DNA of 64,000 bases from the NCBI GenBank assembly GCA_002839185.1, contig PGXO01000009.1, positions 1-64,000 on the forward strand, given 5' to 3'. Origin of the DNA: Synergistetes bacterium HGW-Synergistetes-1. GTDB lineage: Bacteria > Synergistota > Synergistia > Synergistales > Synergistaceae. The translations under genes were made by a program, and so were the position numbers. Shown one piece after another: positions 16,441-25,430 of this stretch; the stretch's first letter is position 1, and each line of letters opens with the position of its first letter. The notes below the pieces were generated by a model. That model saw only the letters and a list, made by a program, of their open reading frames with translations. It was not told the DNA's origin and made no database searches.

Positions 16441-16472
16441 GAGAAGGTTTTCGGGTTTCCGAAAACCTTCTC
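16441..16472. terminator. Bidirectional terminator between the CoA ligase and GlcD-like genes
   Basis: A perfect 14-bp stem, GAGAAGGTTTTCGG/CCGAAAACCTTCTC, has loop GTTT. A short T-rich run follows on the + strand; no strong U-run is visible on the minus side. Confidence 0.85.
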
Positions 16473-16475
16473 CCT

Positions 16476-17906
16476 TTATTCGTTCCACTCGACAAGTTTG
16501 CCGGGGTTCAGGATGTTATCAGGGTCGAAAGCAAGCTTGACCCTTTTTATCAGCTCAAGGTGATTTTTGTCGAGGAATAGTTTCATGAATCCTTTTCTTT
16601 TAAATCCAATTCCGTGCTCGCCAGAAAGAGTTCCTCCCATTTTGATAACAGCGGAGTAGATTTCCTCCTGTACTTTGCGGAGGACTTCATGCCAGTCCTC
16701 CGTATCGGGTCCTATTACAGTGCAGTGCATATTGCCGTCACCGGCATGACCGTATGCCACCCATTCCAGATCCCTGTCAAGACAAACTTTTTTTATCTTT
16801 TCCAGAAGGTCTGGGACCTTGTCTATGGGTACAGCCAGGTCCTCTTTTGTATATCTGCTGTAAAAGAATGCAGTTGCCTCCGGTATTGCCTTGCGGGTCT
16901 GCCATATCCTCTCTTTTGTGCTTCTTGTGTCAGCAACATAAACTTCACTTGCCCCGTTTTCCTTTGAAAGAGCACCTATCCTTTCGTACACCCTTTCCAA
17001 AACATCCTGATCATTTTCTTCAAGCTGGATTATGAGAGCTGCTCCGGCATCGCTGGCGGGCACTGGATTGTTCAGGTATCTTTCGACGAGTTCCAGAGCC
17101 TTTTTGTCCATGAATTCTATCGAGGCGGGAACTATGCCTCCCTTTTTGATTATCTGAGGAACAAACGCTATGGCAGTTTCAGGATCCGGGAAGGCCGCAA
17201 GCAGGTCTACGGAATGTCTGGGAAGGGGAAGAAGTTTTAGTACGGCTTTGGTGATTATCGCCAGGACCCCTTCAGATCCGGCCATCAGGTGTGTAAAATC
17301 CAGCCCTGTTACGTCTTTGCGTCTTTTTCCGCCAAACCATGTCGCTGTTCCGTCTGCCATCACTACTTCCAGTGCAAGCACCTGCGCTCCTGTTGCTCCG
17401 TACTTTATAACTTTGTTGCCGCCTGCGTTTTCTGCGATATTTCCGCCAATGAAGGAGGCATCACCGCTGCATGGATCCCCTGCGTAAAGGAGGTCGTGTC
17501 TTGCTGCGAGTTTACTTATCTCTGATGTCACTACTCCGGGTTCAACTGTTACAGTAAGGTTTTTCTCATCGAGCTCGATTATTTTATTCATCTTTTCAAA
17601 GGACATCACTAAACCGCCGAATGCGGGCAGGGCACCTCCCGAAAGTCCGGTCCCAGCACCCCTGGGGGTAACAGGTATCCTGTTGGCTGAAGCTATTTTC
17701 ATTATTTCTGAAACGTGAGCGCTGCATTCAGGAAATACGAGTGCTTCCGCCCTGTATTCGCCCTCGTATGCGGAAGACGGCACCTCATCGTGCGAATATG
17801 AGATCAGTTTTTCTTCATCGGAAGATACGTTCCTATCCCCTATGGCTGATCTCAGCATGGATAATATTTTTATATCGACTTTGTTGTATGAAAATAAAGC
17901 GCTCAT
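16476..17906 (-). CDS. FAD-linked 2-hydroxyacid dehydrogenase (GlcD / D-lactate dehydrogenase family)
   Basis: A 476-residue VAO/PCMH flavoprotein. The FAD-binding half has PRGAGTGLSGGALPAFGG and SGDASFIGGNIAENAGG; the C-terminal cap has YGHAGDGNMHCTV and SGEHGIGFKRKGFM. These enzymes oxidise D-lactate, glycolate or D-2-hydroxyglutarate and feed electrons to ETF or quinone. No glcE/glcF or etfAB partner is adjacent. The start is the ATG at 17906, 6 nt after GGAGGT; an ATG two codons earlier abuts that site. It is divergent from glgB. Confidence 0.9.
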   Translation of the reverse strand: MSALFSYNKVDIKILSMLRSAIGDRNVSSDEEKLISYSHDEVPSSAYEGEYRAEALVFPECSAHVSEIMKIASANRIPVTPRGAGTGLSGGALPAFGGLVMSFEKMNKIIELDEKNLTVTVEPGVVTSEISKLAARHDLLYAGDPCSGDASFIGGNIAENAGGNKVIKYGATGAQVLALEVVMADGTATWFGGKRRKDVTGLDFTHLMAGSEGVLAIITKAVLKLLPLPRHSVDLLAAFPDPETAIAFVPQIIKKGGIVPASIEFMDKKALELVERYLNNPVPASDAGAALIIQLEENDQDVLERVYERIGALSKENGASEVYVADTRSTKERIWQTRKAIPEATAFFYSRYTKEDLAVPIDKVPDLLEKIKKVCLDRDLEWVAYGHAGDGNMHCTVIGPDTEDWHEVLRKVQEEIYSAVIKMGGTLSGEHGIGFKRKGFMKLFLDKNHLELIKRVKLAFDPDNILNPGKLVEWNE

Positions 17907-17999
17907 CAACATACCTCCGAATCACTTAAGTCATGTTAGCCAGGATGCTTAGCTTATCAGCTATAATAGCATCATTATATAGGCAGGGAGGTGCGTCTG

Positions 18000-19931
18000 T
18001 TGAAAAAAGAAAACGAGAGCAGTGTCATCCATGGTCTGAGTCTTGCAGGAGAGACAGACATCTATCTTTTTCGTGAAGGAAGCCATTGCAGACTTTACAA
18101 TTTTCTCGGCGCACACAGGATGGCATACGAAGGAAAAGATGGAGTCCTATTCGCTGTCTGGGCACCTAACGCTGCGGAGGTCTCTGTTATGGGAGACTTC
18201 AATTCATGGAACAGAGACAGTCACAAACTTGCGCCAAGATGGGATTCATCGGGAATATGGGAGGGTTTTGTTCCTGGCGTTCCAAACTGGTCTTCCTACA
18301 AATACTCCATAACGACCGATAAAGGAAAAATACTGGACAAAGGCGATCCTTTTGCCTTTTTGTGGGAAACTCCCCCTGATACGGCTTCAAAGATCTGCCC
18401 TGATCCATCATTCAAGTGGAGCGACAGTGGATGGATATCATCAAGAGGAGAAAAAAACGCCCTTTCATCTCCTCAGTCGATCTATGAGATGCACGCAGGA
18501 TCCTGGAGAAGGACCGAGGAAAACGAATATCTCTCCTGGCTCGGACTTGCGGAGGAACTGCCGCCCTACCTTGTTGAAAACGGTTTTACCCATGTTGAAT
18601 TTCTTCCTGTTATGGAGCACCCTTTTTATGGTTCCTGGGGATACCAGACAACAGGCTATTTTGCTCCGACAGCCCGGTACGGTTCGCCGGACGATTTCAG
18701 AAAACTCATAGATTCTCTACACAAAGCAGGTATAGGAGTAATACTGGACTGGGTGCCGTCTCATTTTCCTGCTGATGCTTTTGCACTTGCAAAATTTGAT
18801 GGAACGGCCCTTTTTGAACACGAAGATCCAAGGAAAGGATTCCATCCGGACTGGAAAAGCTGCATATTCAATTACGGAAGGAACGAGGTAAGGAGCTTCC
18901 TTCTTTCGTCCGCCCACTTCTGGCTGGATAAATACCATGTTGACGGCCTGCGTGTGGATGCTGTTGCCTCAATGCTCTATCTTGACTATTCCAGAAAAGA
19001 GGGAGAATGGATCCCCAACCAATACGGCGGGAATGAGAACATAGAGGCTATTGATTTCCTGAAAAAACTCAACGAGACAATATACATGGAATATCCTGAT
19101 GTGCAGGTGACTGCAGAGGAATCTACATCCTGGCCCATGGTATCGCGGCCTACTTGGCTTGGCGGCCTTGGCTTCGGGTTCAAATGGAACATGGGCTGGA
19201 TGAACGATATCCTGCAGTACATGTCCAAAGACCCTGTCTTCAGACAGTATCATCACAATAAGCTGACGTTCGGCATGTGGTATGCATATTCCGAAAGCTT
19301 TGTTTTGCCCCTTTCCCATGACGAGGTGGTTTATGGCAAGGGATCCCTATGGGGTAAAATGCCGGGTGACAGTTGGCAGAAAGCGGCAAACCTCAGGCTC
19401 CTCTTTGGTTGGATGATGGGACATCCGGGCAAAAAGCTTCTTTTCATGGGAGACGAGTTTGGCCAGGAGAGGGAATGGGACCACAATATCAGTCTGGATT
19501 GGCACATTCTGGGCGACGATCTCCACAAGGGGATACTCCTATGGTTCAAAGATGTAAATAATTTTTACAAAAAAACACCTCAGCTCTGGGAACAGGATTA
19601 TGATCCTGCCGGCTTCGAATGGATAGACAGCGGGGACTTGTCCTCAAGTGTGGTGTCATTCCTCCGCCGATCAAAAAATGGGAACGAAGCAATGTTTATT
19701 GGAAACTTTACTCCCGTAGTAAGGAACGGATACAGGATAGGAGTGCCAAGAAATACTGTCTGGCGCGAAGCTTTGAACAGTGATTCTTCTCTGTACGGCG
19801 GATCAAACATTGGAAATCTGGGCGAAATAAAAGCAGAAAAGATATCGTTCCACGGCCGCCAGTACTCGATAGAAGCGACCCTGCCGCCGCTTTCCTGCCT
19901 GGTGCTTCTGCCTGAAGTGACTGACCAATAG
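18000..19931 (+). CDS. glgB: 1,4-alpha-glucan branching enzyme
   Basis: A 643-residue GH13/CBM48 enzyme that makes alpha-1,6 branches in glycogen-like glucan. The N-terminal CBM48 shows FAVWAPNAAEVSVMGDFNSW. The catalytic barrel has FLPVMEHPFYGSWGYQTTGY, the nucleophile region GLRVDAVASMLYLDYSR, the acid/base glutamate in TAEESTSWP and the third Asp in LPLSHDEVVYGKGS. The start is probably TTG 18000 after AGGGAGG, since an upstream GTG overlaps that site. malQ follows 26 nt downstream. No glgA, glgC or glgP is in the window. Confidence 0.95.
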   Translation: MKKENESSVIHGLSLAGETDIYLFREGSHCRLYNFLGAHRMAYEGKDGVLFAVWAPNAAEVSVMGDFNSWNRDSHKLAPRWDSSGIWEGFVPGVPNWSSYKYSITTDKGKILDKGDPFAFLWETPPDTASKICPDPSFKWSDSGWISSRGEKNALSSPQSIYEMHAGSWRRTEENEYLSWLGLAEELPPYLVENGFTHVEFLPVMEHPFYGSWGYQTTGYFAPTARYGSPDDFRKLIDSLHKAGIGVILDWVPSHFPADAFALAKFDGTALFEHEDPRKGFHPDWKSCIFNYGRNEVRSFLLSSAHFWLDKYHVDGLRVDAVASMLYLDYSRKEGEWIPNQYGGNENIEAIDFLKKLNETIYMEYPDVQVTAEESTSWPMVSRPTWLGGLGFGFKWNMGWMNDILQYMSKDPVFRQYHHNKLTFGMWYAYSESFVLPLSHDEVVYGKGSLWGKMPGDSWQKAANLRLLFGWMMGHPGKKLLFMGDEFGQEREWDHNISLDWHILGDDLHKGILLWFKDVNNFYKKTPQLWEQDYDPAGFEWIDSGDLSSSVVSFLRRSKNGNEAMFIGNFTPVVRNGYRIGVPRNTVWREALNSDSSLYGGSNIGNLGEIKAEKISFHGRQYSIEATLPPLSCLVLLPEVTDQ

Positions 19932-19957
19932 ATAAAGGAAAACCGGAGGTAAGGTTT

Positions 19958-21505
19958 TTGGATAGAAGAAGCGGAGTTTTGATGCATTTATCCTCTTTGC
20001 CCGGACCGTTTGGAACAGGAGGACTTGGAAGCAGCGCCGAACGTTTTGCTGATTTTCTCATGAATTCAGGATTCAGAGTATGGCAGGTTCTTCCGACTTC
20101 GCCGATAGATGGTTCTTCCTGTTATTCCCCTTACAGCAGCAGATCTGCTTTCGCAGGCAGTCACATCTTCATAAGCCCCGAGAAACTGGCTGAAGATGGG
20201 TTTTTAGATGCGGAAGAGATTGAAAAATATCATTGCACCGGTCCGGAATGTATTGCTGACCACGGCTATTCGACTGAACAGCTGAAAAATTTGATCAGAC
20301 TCTCCTGGCTGCGTTTCAAAAATGAGCCGGCCAGATACGTTGCTTTTGCAGAAGACTACCGTCTCTTTGTTGAAAAAGAGGGATACTGGCTCAGGGATCA
20401 TGCCCTTTTCACAGTGCTGAAAAAAGATTTTGAAGACCTGTCATGGAATAAATGGCCGAAAGAATTTGTCCTGAGAGATAAAGATACACTTGAAAACTAC
20501 TCTTCCCAAAAAGAGAAGAGTGAGGAAATTCAGCTGATCTGCTTCGAACAGTTCATTTTTGACAGGCAGTGGAAAGCCTTCCATAGATACTGCCTTGACA
20601 GGGATATCAGATTAGTGGGAGACATCCCTATGTTTGTCGCTTTTGACAGTTCGGACGTATGGTCAAATCAGGAATATTTTGACCTTGATCCTGAGGGGTA
20701 CCCGAATAAAGTTGCTGGGGTACCGCCCGACTATTTCAGCGCCAACGGACAGAGATGGGGGAATCCTCTTTATAACTGGGAGACGATGCGAAGGGACGGC
20801 TTCAGCTGGTGGACAGCCAGATTCAGGAAAGCGATCGAGCATTTTGACCTCATAAGGATAGATCATTTCAGGGGGTTTTCTGCGTGCTGGGCAGTGCCGG
20901 CAGAAGAAGAAACGGCTGTAAACGGGGAGTGGATCGAAACCCCCGGCAGAGAGCTTCTTGAAGCCCTCTCTGAAAATATTAGGAAAGACGGCATGGTTGA
21001 ATTGCCGCTCATAGCAGAGGATCTTGGCATCATTACAGACGATGTCAGAGATCTTATGGCTGACTTCGGGCTTCCGGGAATGAAAGTCCTCCTGTTTGCC
21101 TTTAATGGTGATGTTGGGTCCAGCCCTTATGCACCACATAACCACATTCCCGGGTCTGTCGTTTATACCGGCACCCATGACAACAACACAGTCAGGGGAT
21201 GGTGGGAGAGCGAATCGGATGAGCGGTCAAGATCGCTTATCTCAGAATACACAGGACGTGACATCAACAAAGAGAATGTTTCGGAAGTATTTACCATTAT
21301 GGCGCTTTCATCAACATCGAAGCTTGCGATAATCCCGATGCAGGATATACTTGGACTTGGCGATGCTTGTCGGATGAACGTGCCTGGAGTTGCCCAAGGC
21401 AACTGGCTCTGGCGTATGAGCAGGGCTGATCTCGAAGCATTGACCTGGGCTGATTCGGATACAACGGTCCGTTTTAGAAGACTCAATTCCCTTTTTGGAA
21501 GATAG
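19958..21505 (+). CDS. malQ: 4-alpha-glucanotransferase (amylomaltase)
   Basis: A 515-residue GH77 enzyme that disproportionates alpha-1,4-glucans in the cytoplasm. Diagnostic stretches are LSSLPGPFGTGGLG, WQVLPTSPIDGSSCYSPYSS, GDIPMFVAFDSSDVW, the nucleophile region LIRIDHFRGFSACWAVPAEE, LIAEDLGIITDDV, and the terminal YTGTHDNNTVRGWW. The start is TTG 19958, 7 nt after GGAGGT. It sits between glgB and two phosphoglycerol-transferase-like genes in one apparent operon, the next gene starting 19 nt after its stop. The pairing with glgB suggests glycogen or maltodextrin remodelling. Confidence 0.95.
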   Translation: MDRRSGVLMHLSSLPGPFGTGGLGSSAERFADFLMNSGFRVWQVLPTSPIDGSSCYSPYSSRSAFAGSHIFISPEKLAEDGFLDAEEIEKYHCTGPECIADHGYSTEQLKNLIRLSWLRFKNEPARYVAFAEDYRLFVEKEGYWLRDHALFTVLKKDFEDLSWNKWPKEFVLRDKDTLENYSSQKEKSEEIQLICFEQFIFDRQWKAFHRYCLDRDIRLVGDIPMFVAFDSSDVWSNQEYFDLDPEGYPNKVAGVPPDYFSANGQRWGNPLYNWETMRRDGFSWWTARFRKAIEHFDLIRIDHFRGFSACWAVPAEEETAVNGEWIETPGRELLEALSENIRKDGMVELPLIAEDLGIITDDVRDLMADFGLPGMKVLLFAFNGDVGSSPYAPHNHIPGSVVYTGTHDNNTVRGWWESESDERSRSLISEYTGRDINKENVSEVFTIMALSSTSKLAIIPMQDILGLGDACRMNVPGVAQGNWLWRMSRADLEALTWADSDTTVRFRRLNSLFGR

Positions 21506-21524
21506 CAGAGGAGTTTTTTTAGGT

Positions 21525-23429
21525 ATGGGGTTCTCAGAACAGAGACTTTATTATGCAAAAAAAGATAACGACCGCAGGGAATTCATTTTTTTTCTACTTT
21601 TGTTCGCCGTTATTTTCATCAAGTTTTATTTCCTTGAATATAAAATATCCATGCAGGTAACAAGATATCCTGCCTCTGCTGCTTCGTCTGCAGGAATAGT
21701 CCTCTGTCTCACTGTTGCGGTCTCTCTCTTCTGGAGGAAGCTTAGGGCTTTTTCTGCTCTTACTGTCGATTTTCTGATCTCGCTGCTTGCGGTAACAGAT
21801 CTGCTGCACCTGCGTTATTACTCGGACATGTTCACCTTCATGAACATCGGTCTTTCCGCACAGGTGGGAGAGATCGCAGATTCTGTGGCCGCTCTCATAC
21901 ACCCCTCTGACTTCCTCTATTTTGCTGATATCCCACTATTGATCTTTTATATATATATCTCGCGAAAATTCAGATCAGTTCCCTTTTTTAAAAAAGTTGG
22001 CATAAAGCGCTTTCTTGTCTCTCTGCTGCTGATCATTGTAGGAGCGCTGCCGGTAGTGTACAGGTTCTGGTCTTACGAGAAAAGGATGCCGGACGTGCTG
22101 AGTTCTATGTGGGACAGGCCAGCTGTCAGCAACAATATCGGTGCACTGACATACCATCTTGCGGATGTTAAAAACGCGGCAGGGCACTTTTTTTTCAGGG
22201 AGAAGCTCTCTGATTCACAGATCTCCGAAGTGAAAAATTTTTTTAATGAAAAGAAGAGAGGAAGATCACCTGGATATCTAAACGGTTCCGCGAAGGGCAA
22301 AAACCTTATCATAATCCAGGTCGAATCCCTCCAGCAATTTGTGATAGACCTGCGTATAAACGGAGCAGAAGTGACACCGAACCTCAACAGATTCGTAAGG
22401 GAATCCGCATATTTCAGCGGGATATACAGCCAGACTGCCTCCGGAAACAGTTCTGACGCTGAATTCATAGTCAATACCGGACTCTATCCATCTGCGTCAG
22501 GAGTAGCATATACGAGGTTTGCAGGAAACCGGTATGAGGCTTTGCCAAAGGTTTTGGCTGACATTGGATATATATCGTTAGCGCTTCACGGGGACAGACC
22601 GGGATTCTGGAACAGGCACAGGATGTATCCTTCTATGGGATTCAGCCGTTTTATAAGCAAAAAAGACTTCATAGTTGATGAAAACATCGGAATGGGCCTT
22701 AGTGATGCCAGTTTCTTCAGGCAGAGTCTCGATATTCTTGATAAGACGCAAAAACCTTTTTACGCTTTTCTGATCACCTTGACGAGCCACTACCCATATA
22801 ACTTCGAAGAAATTTTCAAAGAGGCGCAACTTAACACATCGCCGTTTGAGGGAACGCTGATGGGCAACTATCTTACGTCGATGAAGTATTTTGACGACAA
22901 GTTCGGAAGTTTCATTGAAGGGTTGAGGAAAAATGGACTTTTGGACAGCTCTGTTATAGCTTTGTACGGAGACCACACAGCTATTCCTGGCTGGGACAGG
23001 TCGAGCCTCGAAAAACTTCTAGGCAGAAGCCTAAAAAATGACTGGGAATGGAAATACATGCAGCGTATACCTCTTATGATAAAGATCCCGGGTATCCAGG
23101 ACCCCTCGGAAGATAATAAGGAAACAGCAGGTCTCATAGATCTGCCTGAGACTTTTGCAGATCTTATGGGTTTCGAATTCAATGCAGGATTCGGAACGAG
23201 CCTTTTTGATAAAGACAGAAGTGAGCCGGTAATATTCAGGAACGGTTCATTTATAACAGGCAATGTCTTTATAGAGCCCTCGTCAAGAAGTGCAAGAGAG
23301 ATGCCTGAGGGCAAAGTTCTTGATTACGGCAAATATGCTCCAATGGCCGAGGAAGTTAAGAAACGTCTCAGATACAGCGATATGATACTTGAACATGACC
23401 TGGTGCCTGAGATTGTGAGGGAAGATTGA
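21525..23429 (+). CDS. LtaS-like phosphoglycerol transferase / sulfatase-fold membrane protein (copy 1)
   Basis: A 634-residue protein with five predicted membrane helices (to about residue 190) and an extracytoplasmic alkaline-phosphatase-fold domain. Metal and nucleophile motifs are present: VESLQQF, a Ser in SGNSSDAEF where S. aureus LtaS has its catalytic Thr, LHGDRPGFWNRHRMYPSMGF, LTSHYPY and LYGDHTAIPG. Such enzymes transfer glycerol phosphate from phosphatidylglycerol to a polymer or glucan (LtaS, OpgB). The start is ATG 21525 with AGAGGAG upstream; a TTG at 21495 overlaps malQ. A homologous gene follows after 4 nt. Confidence 0.9.
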   Translation: MGFSEQRLYYAKKDNDRREFIFFLLLFAVIFIKFYFLEYKISMQVTRYPASAASSAGIVLCLTVAVSLFWRKLRAFSALTVDFLISLLAVTDLLHLRYYSDMFTFMNIGLSAQVGEIADSVAALIHPSDFLYFADIPLLIFYIYISRKFRSVPFFKKVGIKRFLVSLLLIIVGALPVVYRFWSYEKRMPDVLSSMWDRPAVSNNIGALTYHLADVKNAAGHFFFREKLSDSQISEVKNFFNEKKRGRSPGYLNGSAKGKNLIIIQVESLQQFVIDLRINGAEVTPNLNRFVRESAYFSGIYSQTASGNSSDAEFIVNTGLYPSASGVAYTRFAGNRYEALPKVLADIGYISLALHGDRPGFWNRHRMYPSMGFSRFISKKDFIVDENIGMGLSDASFFRQSLDILDKTQKPFYAFLITLTSHYPYNFEEIFKEAQLNTSPFEGTLMGNYLTSMKYFDDKFGSFIEGLRKNGLLDSSVIALYGDHTAIPGWDRSSLEKLLGRSLKNDWEWKYMQRIPLMIKIPGIQDPSEDNKETAGLIDLPETFADLMGFEFNAGFGTSLFDKDRSEPVIFRNGSFITGNVFIEPSSRSAREMPEGKVLDYGKYAPMAEEVKKRLRYSDMILEHDLVPEIVRED

Positions 23430-23433
23430 AAAA

Positions 23434-25347
23434 ATGCGGATCCTGCCGGTAAAAGAAATGGAATGCCGTGAAAAGGAACTGAGGATCTTGATCCTGATGA
23501 CACTGCTGGTATGGATCAAATTTTTCATTGTAGATTACATGATCGCGGATGTCCTCAACTGGCCCTCTTTCGGGACAATGAAGATCCATCCTGCAAGGCA
23601 CACTCTCAGGGCCCTTGCTGTTGCTGTCCCCTCTCTTGGAGCGATACTTTCGGTAATGATACCTGTTTCCCTGGTTCCGGCTAAATACAGGGGCAGGACT
23701 CTGCTGATCATTGACGCACTCTTTTCGATCCTTGTACTCACAGATGTGCTCTTTATCAGATATTACTCAGATATCTTCATATTCCACGATATACTCCTTC
23801 TTCCGCAGACAGGGCTGATCGCCAAATCCATATGGTCGCTGCTCAAATTGTGGGACGTGCTGATTTTCGCCGACATCCCGATAATGATCTGGCTGCTCAA
23901 AAAAGAACGCATAACTCTATGCTTTGAACAGGTCACGGTGAAAAGGATAGGAGTCTCGCTGCTTATATTTTTTTTTGCGGTCTTTGTGCAGATCGCCGCA
24001 GGGTACAGGCTCAGAGAACAGAGACCAAACATAATGAGTGCTATGTATGACAGACTTTCAGTCTGCGCTTGGGTAAGCGCAGCCTCTTTCCATTGGGGGG
24101 ATGTGATCTCCCTTACCGTCAGGGCATTTGAACCAGGTTATGTCCCGCAGCAGAAGATCGATGAGATGCGCGGATGGTTCAAAGGCAGAGTAAAAACAAA
24201 CATGATTTCACCTGCCAAAGGCAAAAACCTGATCATGATACAATGCGAGGCCCTCCAGCAGTTTATTGTCGGAATGAAGATCAACGGAACAGAAGTCACT
24301 CCTAATTTAAACCGTTTTGCCGAGAACTCCCTATATTTTCCAAAGACCTGGGATCAGACAGCAGGCGGCCTGAGCAGCGATTCGGAATTCATGGCCAACA
24401 CTGGTTTTTTCCCATCCGCATCTGGTGCTGCCTACACTAGGTTTGCAAACAACAGCTACAATTCTCTGGCGAAAACACTTAAAAAAGAGGGTTACAGGAC
24501 TTTTGTTGTCCAGGGAACCTTCAGCTCATTCTGGAATTGCCACAGGATGCATCCAAAGCTCTATTTTGACAGGCAGTACAGCCGCAATACCTTTCCAAAA
24601 GGAGAGGTCCTAGGTCTGGGACTGAGCGACAGGGCCATTTTCACCGAAGCGCTTAACATTTTTAAAATGACCCAAGAACCTTTCTATGGATTCATAGTAA
24701 CGCTGAGCAGTCACCATCCGTACAACTTCGAAGGCCTGGATGACGGAACTTTTCCCTTGCCTGATGAGATGAGAAAGACCCTGCTTGGTGACTACATCAT
24801 TGCAATGAACTACTTTGACAGGGAACTTGGCAGATTTCTGGAGGGTCTGAAGACCTCAGGCCTGGATCAGAAAAGCCTGATAGTGCTGTACGGGGATCAT
24901 CCCGCGGTGCCTATAGCATATAAGGAAGAAATGGAAAAGCTGACAGGAAAGAAGATCGAAGAGTCGATAGAATGGAAGGATACAAGGAGGGTGCCGCTGA
25001 TATTCCATATCCCCGGTGCTAATGGAAAAAAAGGAACCGTATTTACAGATACCGGACAGATGGATATAATGCCGACGGCTGCTGGACTGCTGGGGATAAA
25101 AATAGGTACATATTTTGGAAAGGACCTTTCTCTTGATAACGGTCCGTACCCTGTGATTTTCCGTAACGGTTCATATATTATTGATGGGGTATTTGTAGAG
25201 CCTGCCGTCAATAGAGCCACAAGGACAATTACGCATGAATTAATAGATGCTTCAGAATATGATGAAATTACTAAGGAAGTTGATCTCATACTGAGCTATA
25301 ATGACACTATTCTCGAAAAAAATCTTATAAATGATATTCTTGATTAA
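23434..25347 (+). CDS. LtaS-like phosphoglycerol transferase (copy 2, divergent active site)
   Basis: A 637-residue paralogue of the preceding protein with the same five-helix plus sulfatase-fold plan. It keeps the metal ligands in QCEALQQF and LYGDHPAVP and a Ser nucleophile position in GLSSDSEF. The FWNR motif has become FWNC and LHGD has become VQGT, so residues expected near the substrate phosphate differ. It may use another donor or acceptor, or act as a partner of copy 1. It was produced by tandem duplication or joint transfer and is translated 4 nt after copy 1. Confidence 0.88.
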   Translation: MRILPVKEMECREKELRILILMTLLVWIKFFIVDYMIADVLNWPSFGTMKIHPARHTLRALAVAVPSLGAILSVMIPVSLVPAKYRGRTLLIIDALFSILVLTDVLFIRYYSDIFIFHDILLLPQTGLIAKSIWSLLKLWDVLIFADIPIMIWLLKKERITLCFEQVTVKRIGVSLLIFFFAVFVQIAAGYRLREQRPNIMSAMYDRLSVCAWVSAASFHWGDVISLTVRAFEPGYVPQQKIDEMRGWFKGRVKTNMISPAKGKNLIMIQCEALQQFIVGMKINGTEVTPNLNRFAENSLYFPKTWDQTAGGLSSDSEFMANTGFFPSASGAAYTRFANNSYNSLAKTLKKEGYRTFVVQGTFSSFWNCHRMHPKLYFDRQYSRNTFPKGEVLGLGLSDRAIFTEALNIFKMTQEPFYGFIVTLSSHHPYNFEGLDDGTFPLPDEMRKTLLGDYIIAMNYFDRELGRFLEGLKTSGLDQKSLIVLYGDHPAVPIAYKEEMEKLTGKKIEESIEWKDTRRVPLIFHIPGANGKKGTVFTDTGQMDIMPTAAGLLGIKIGTYFGKDLSLDNGPYPVIFRNGSYIIDGVFVEPAVNRATRTITHELIDASEYDEITKEVDLILSYNDTILEKNLINDILD

Positions 25348-25361
25348 AGGGTAGGTATTTA

Positions 25362-25403
25362 AAGCCTTCACCAAAGACAATAAATTTTTGAAGGTCTTTT
25401 TTT
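25362..25403 (+). terminator. Probable terminator after the LtaS-like pair
   Basis: GCCTTCA/TGAAGGT arms with an 18-nt loop are followed by CTTTTTTT. The loop is long, so efficiency is uncertain; partial read-through into the GT2 gene is likely. Confidence 0.5.
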
Positions 25404-25430
25404 GTGCTCTTTCGCAGGAGGAATGAAATA

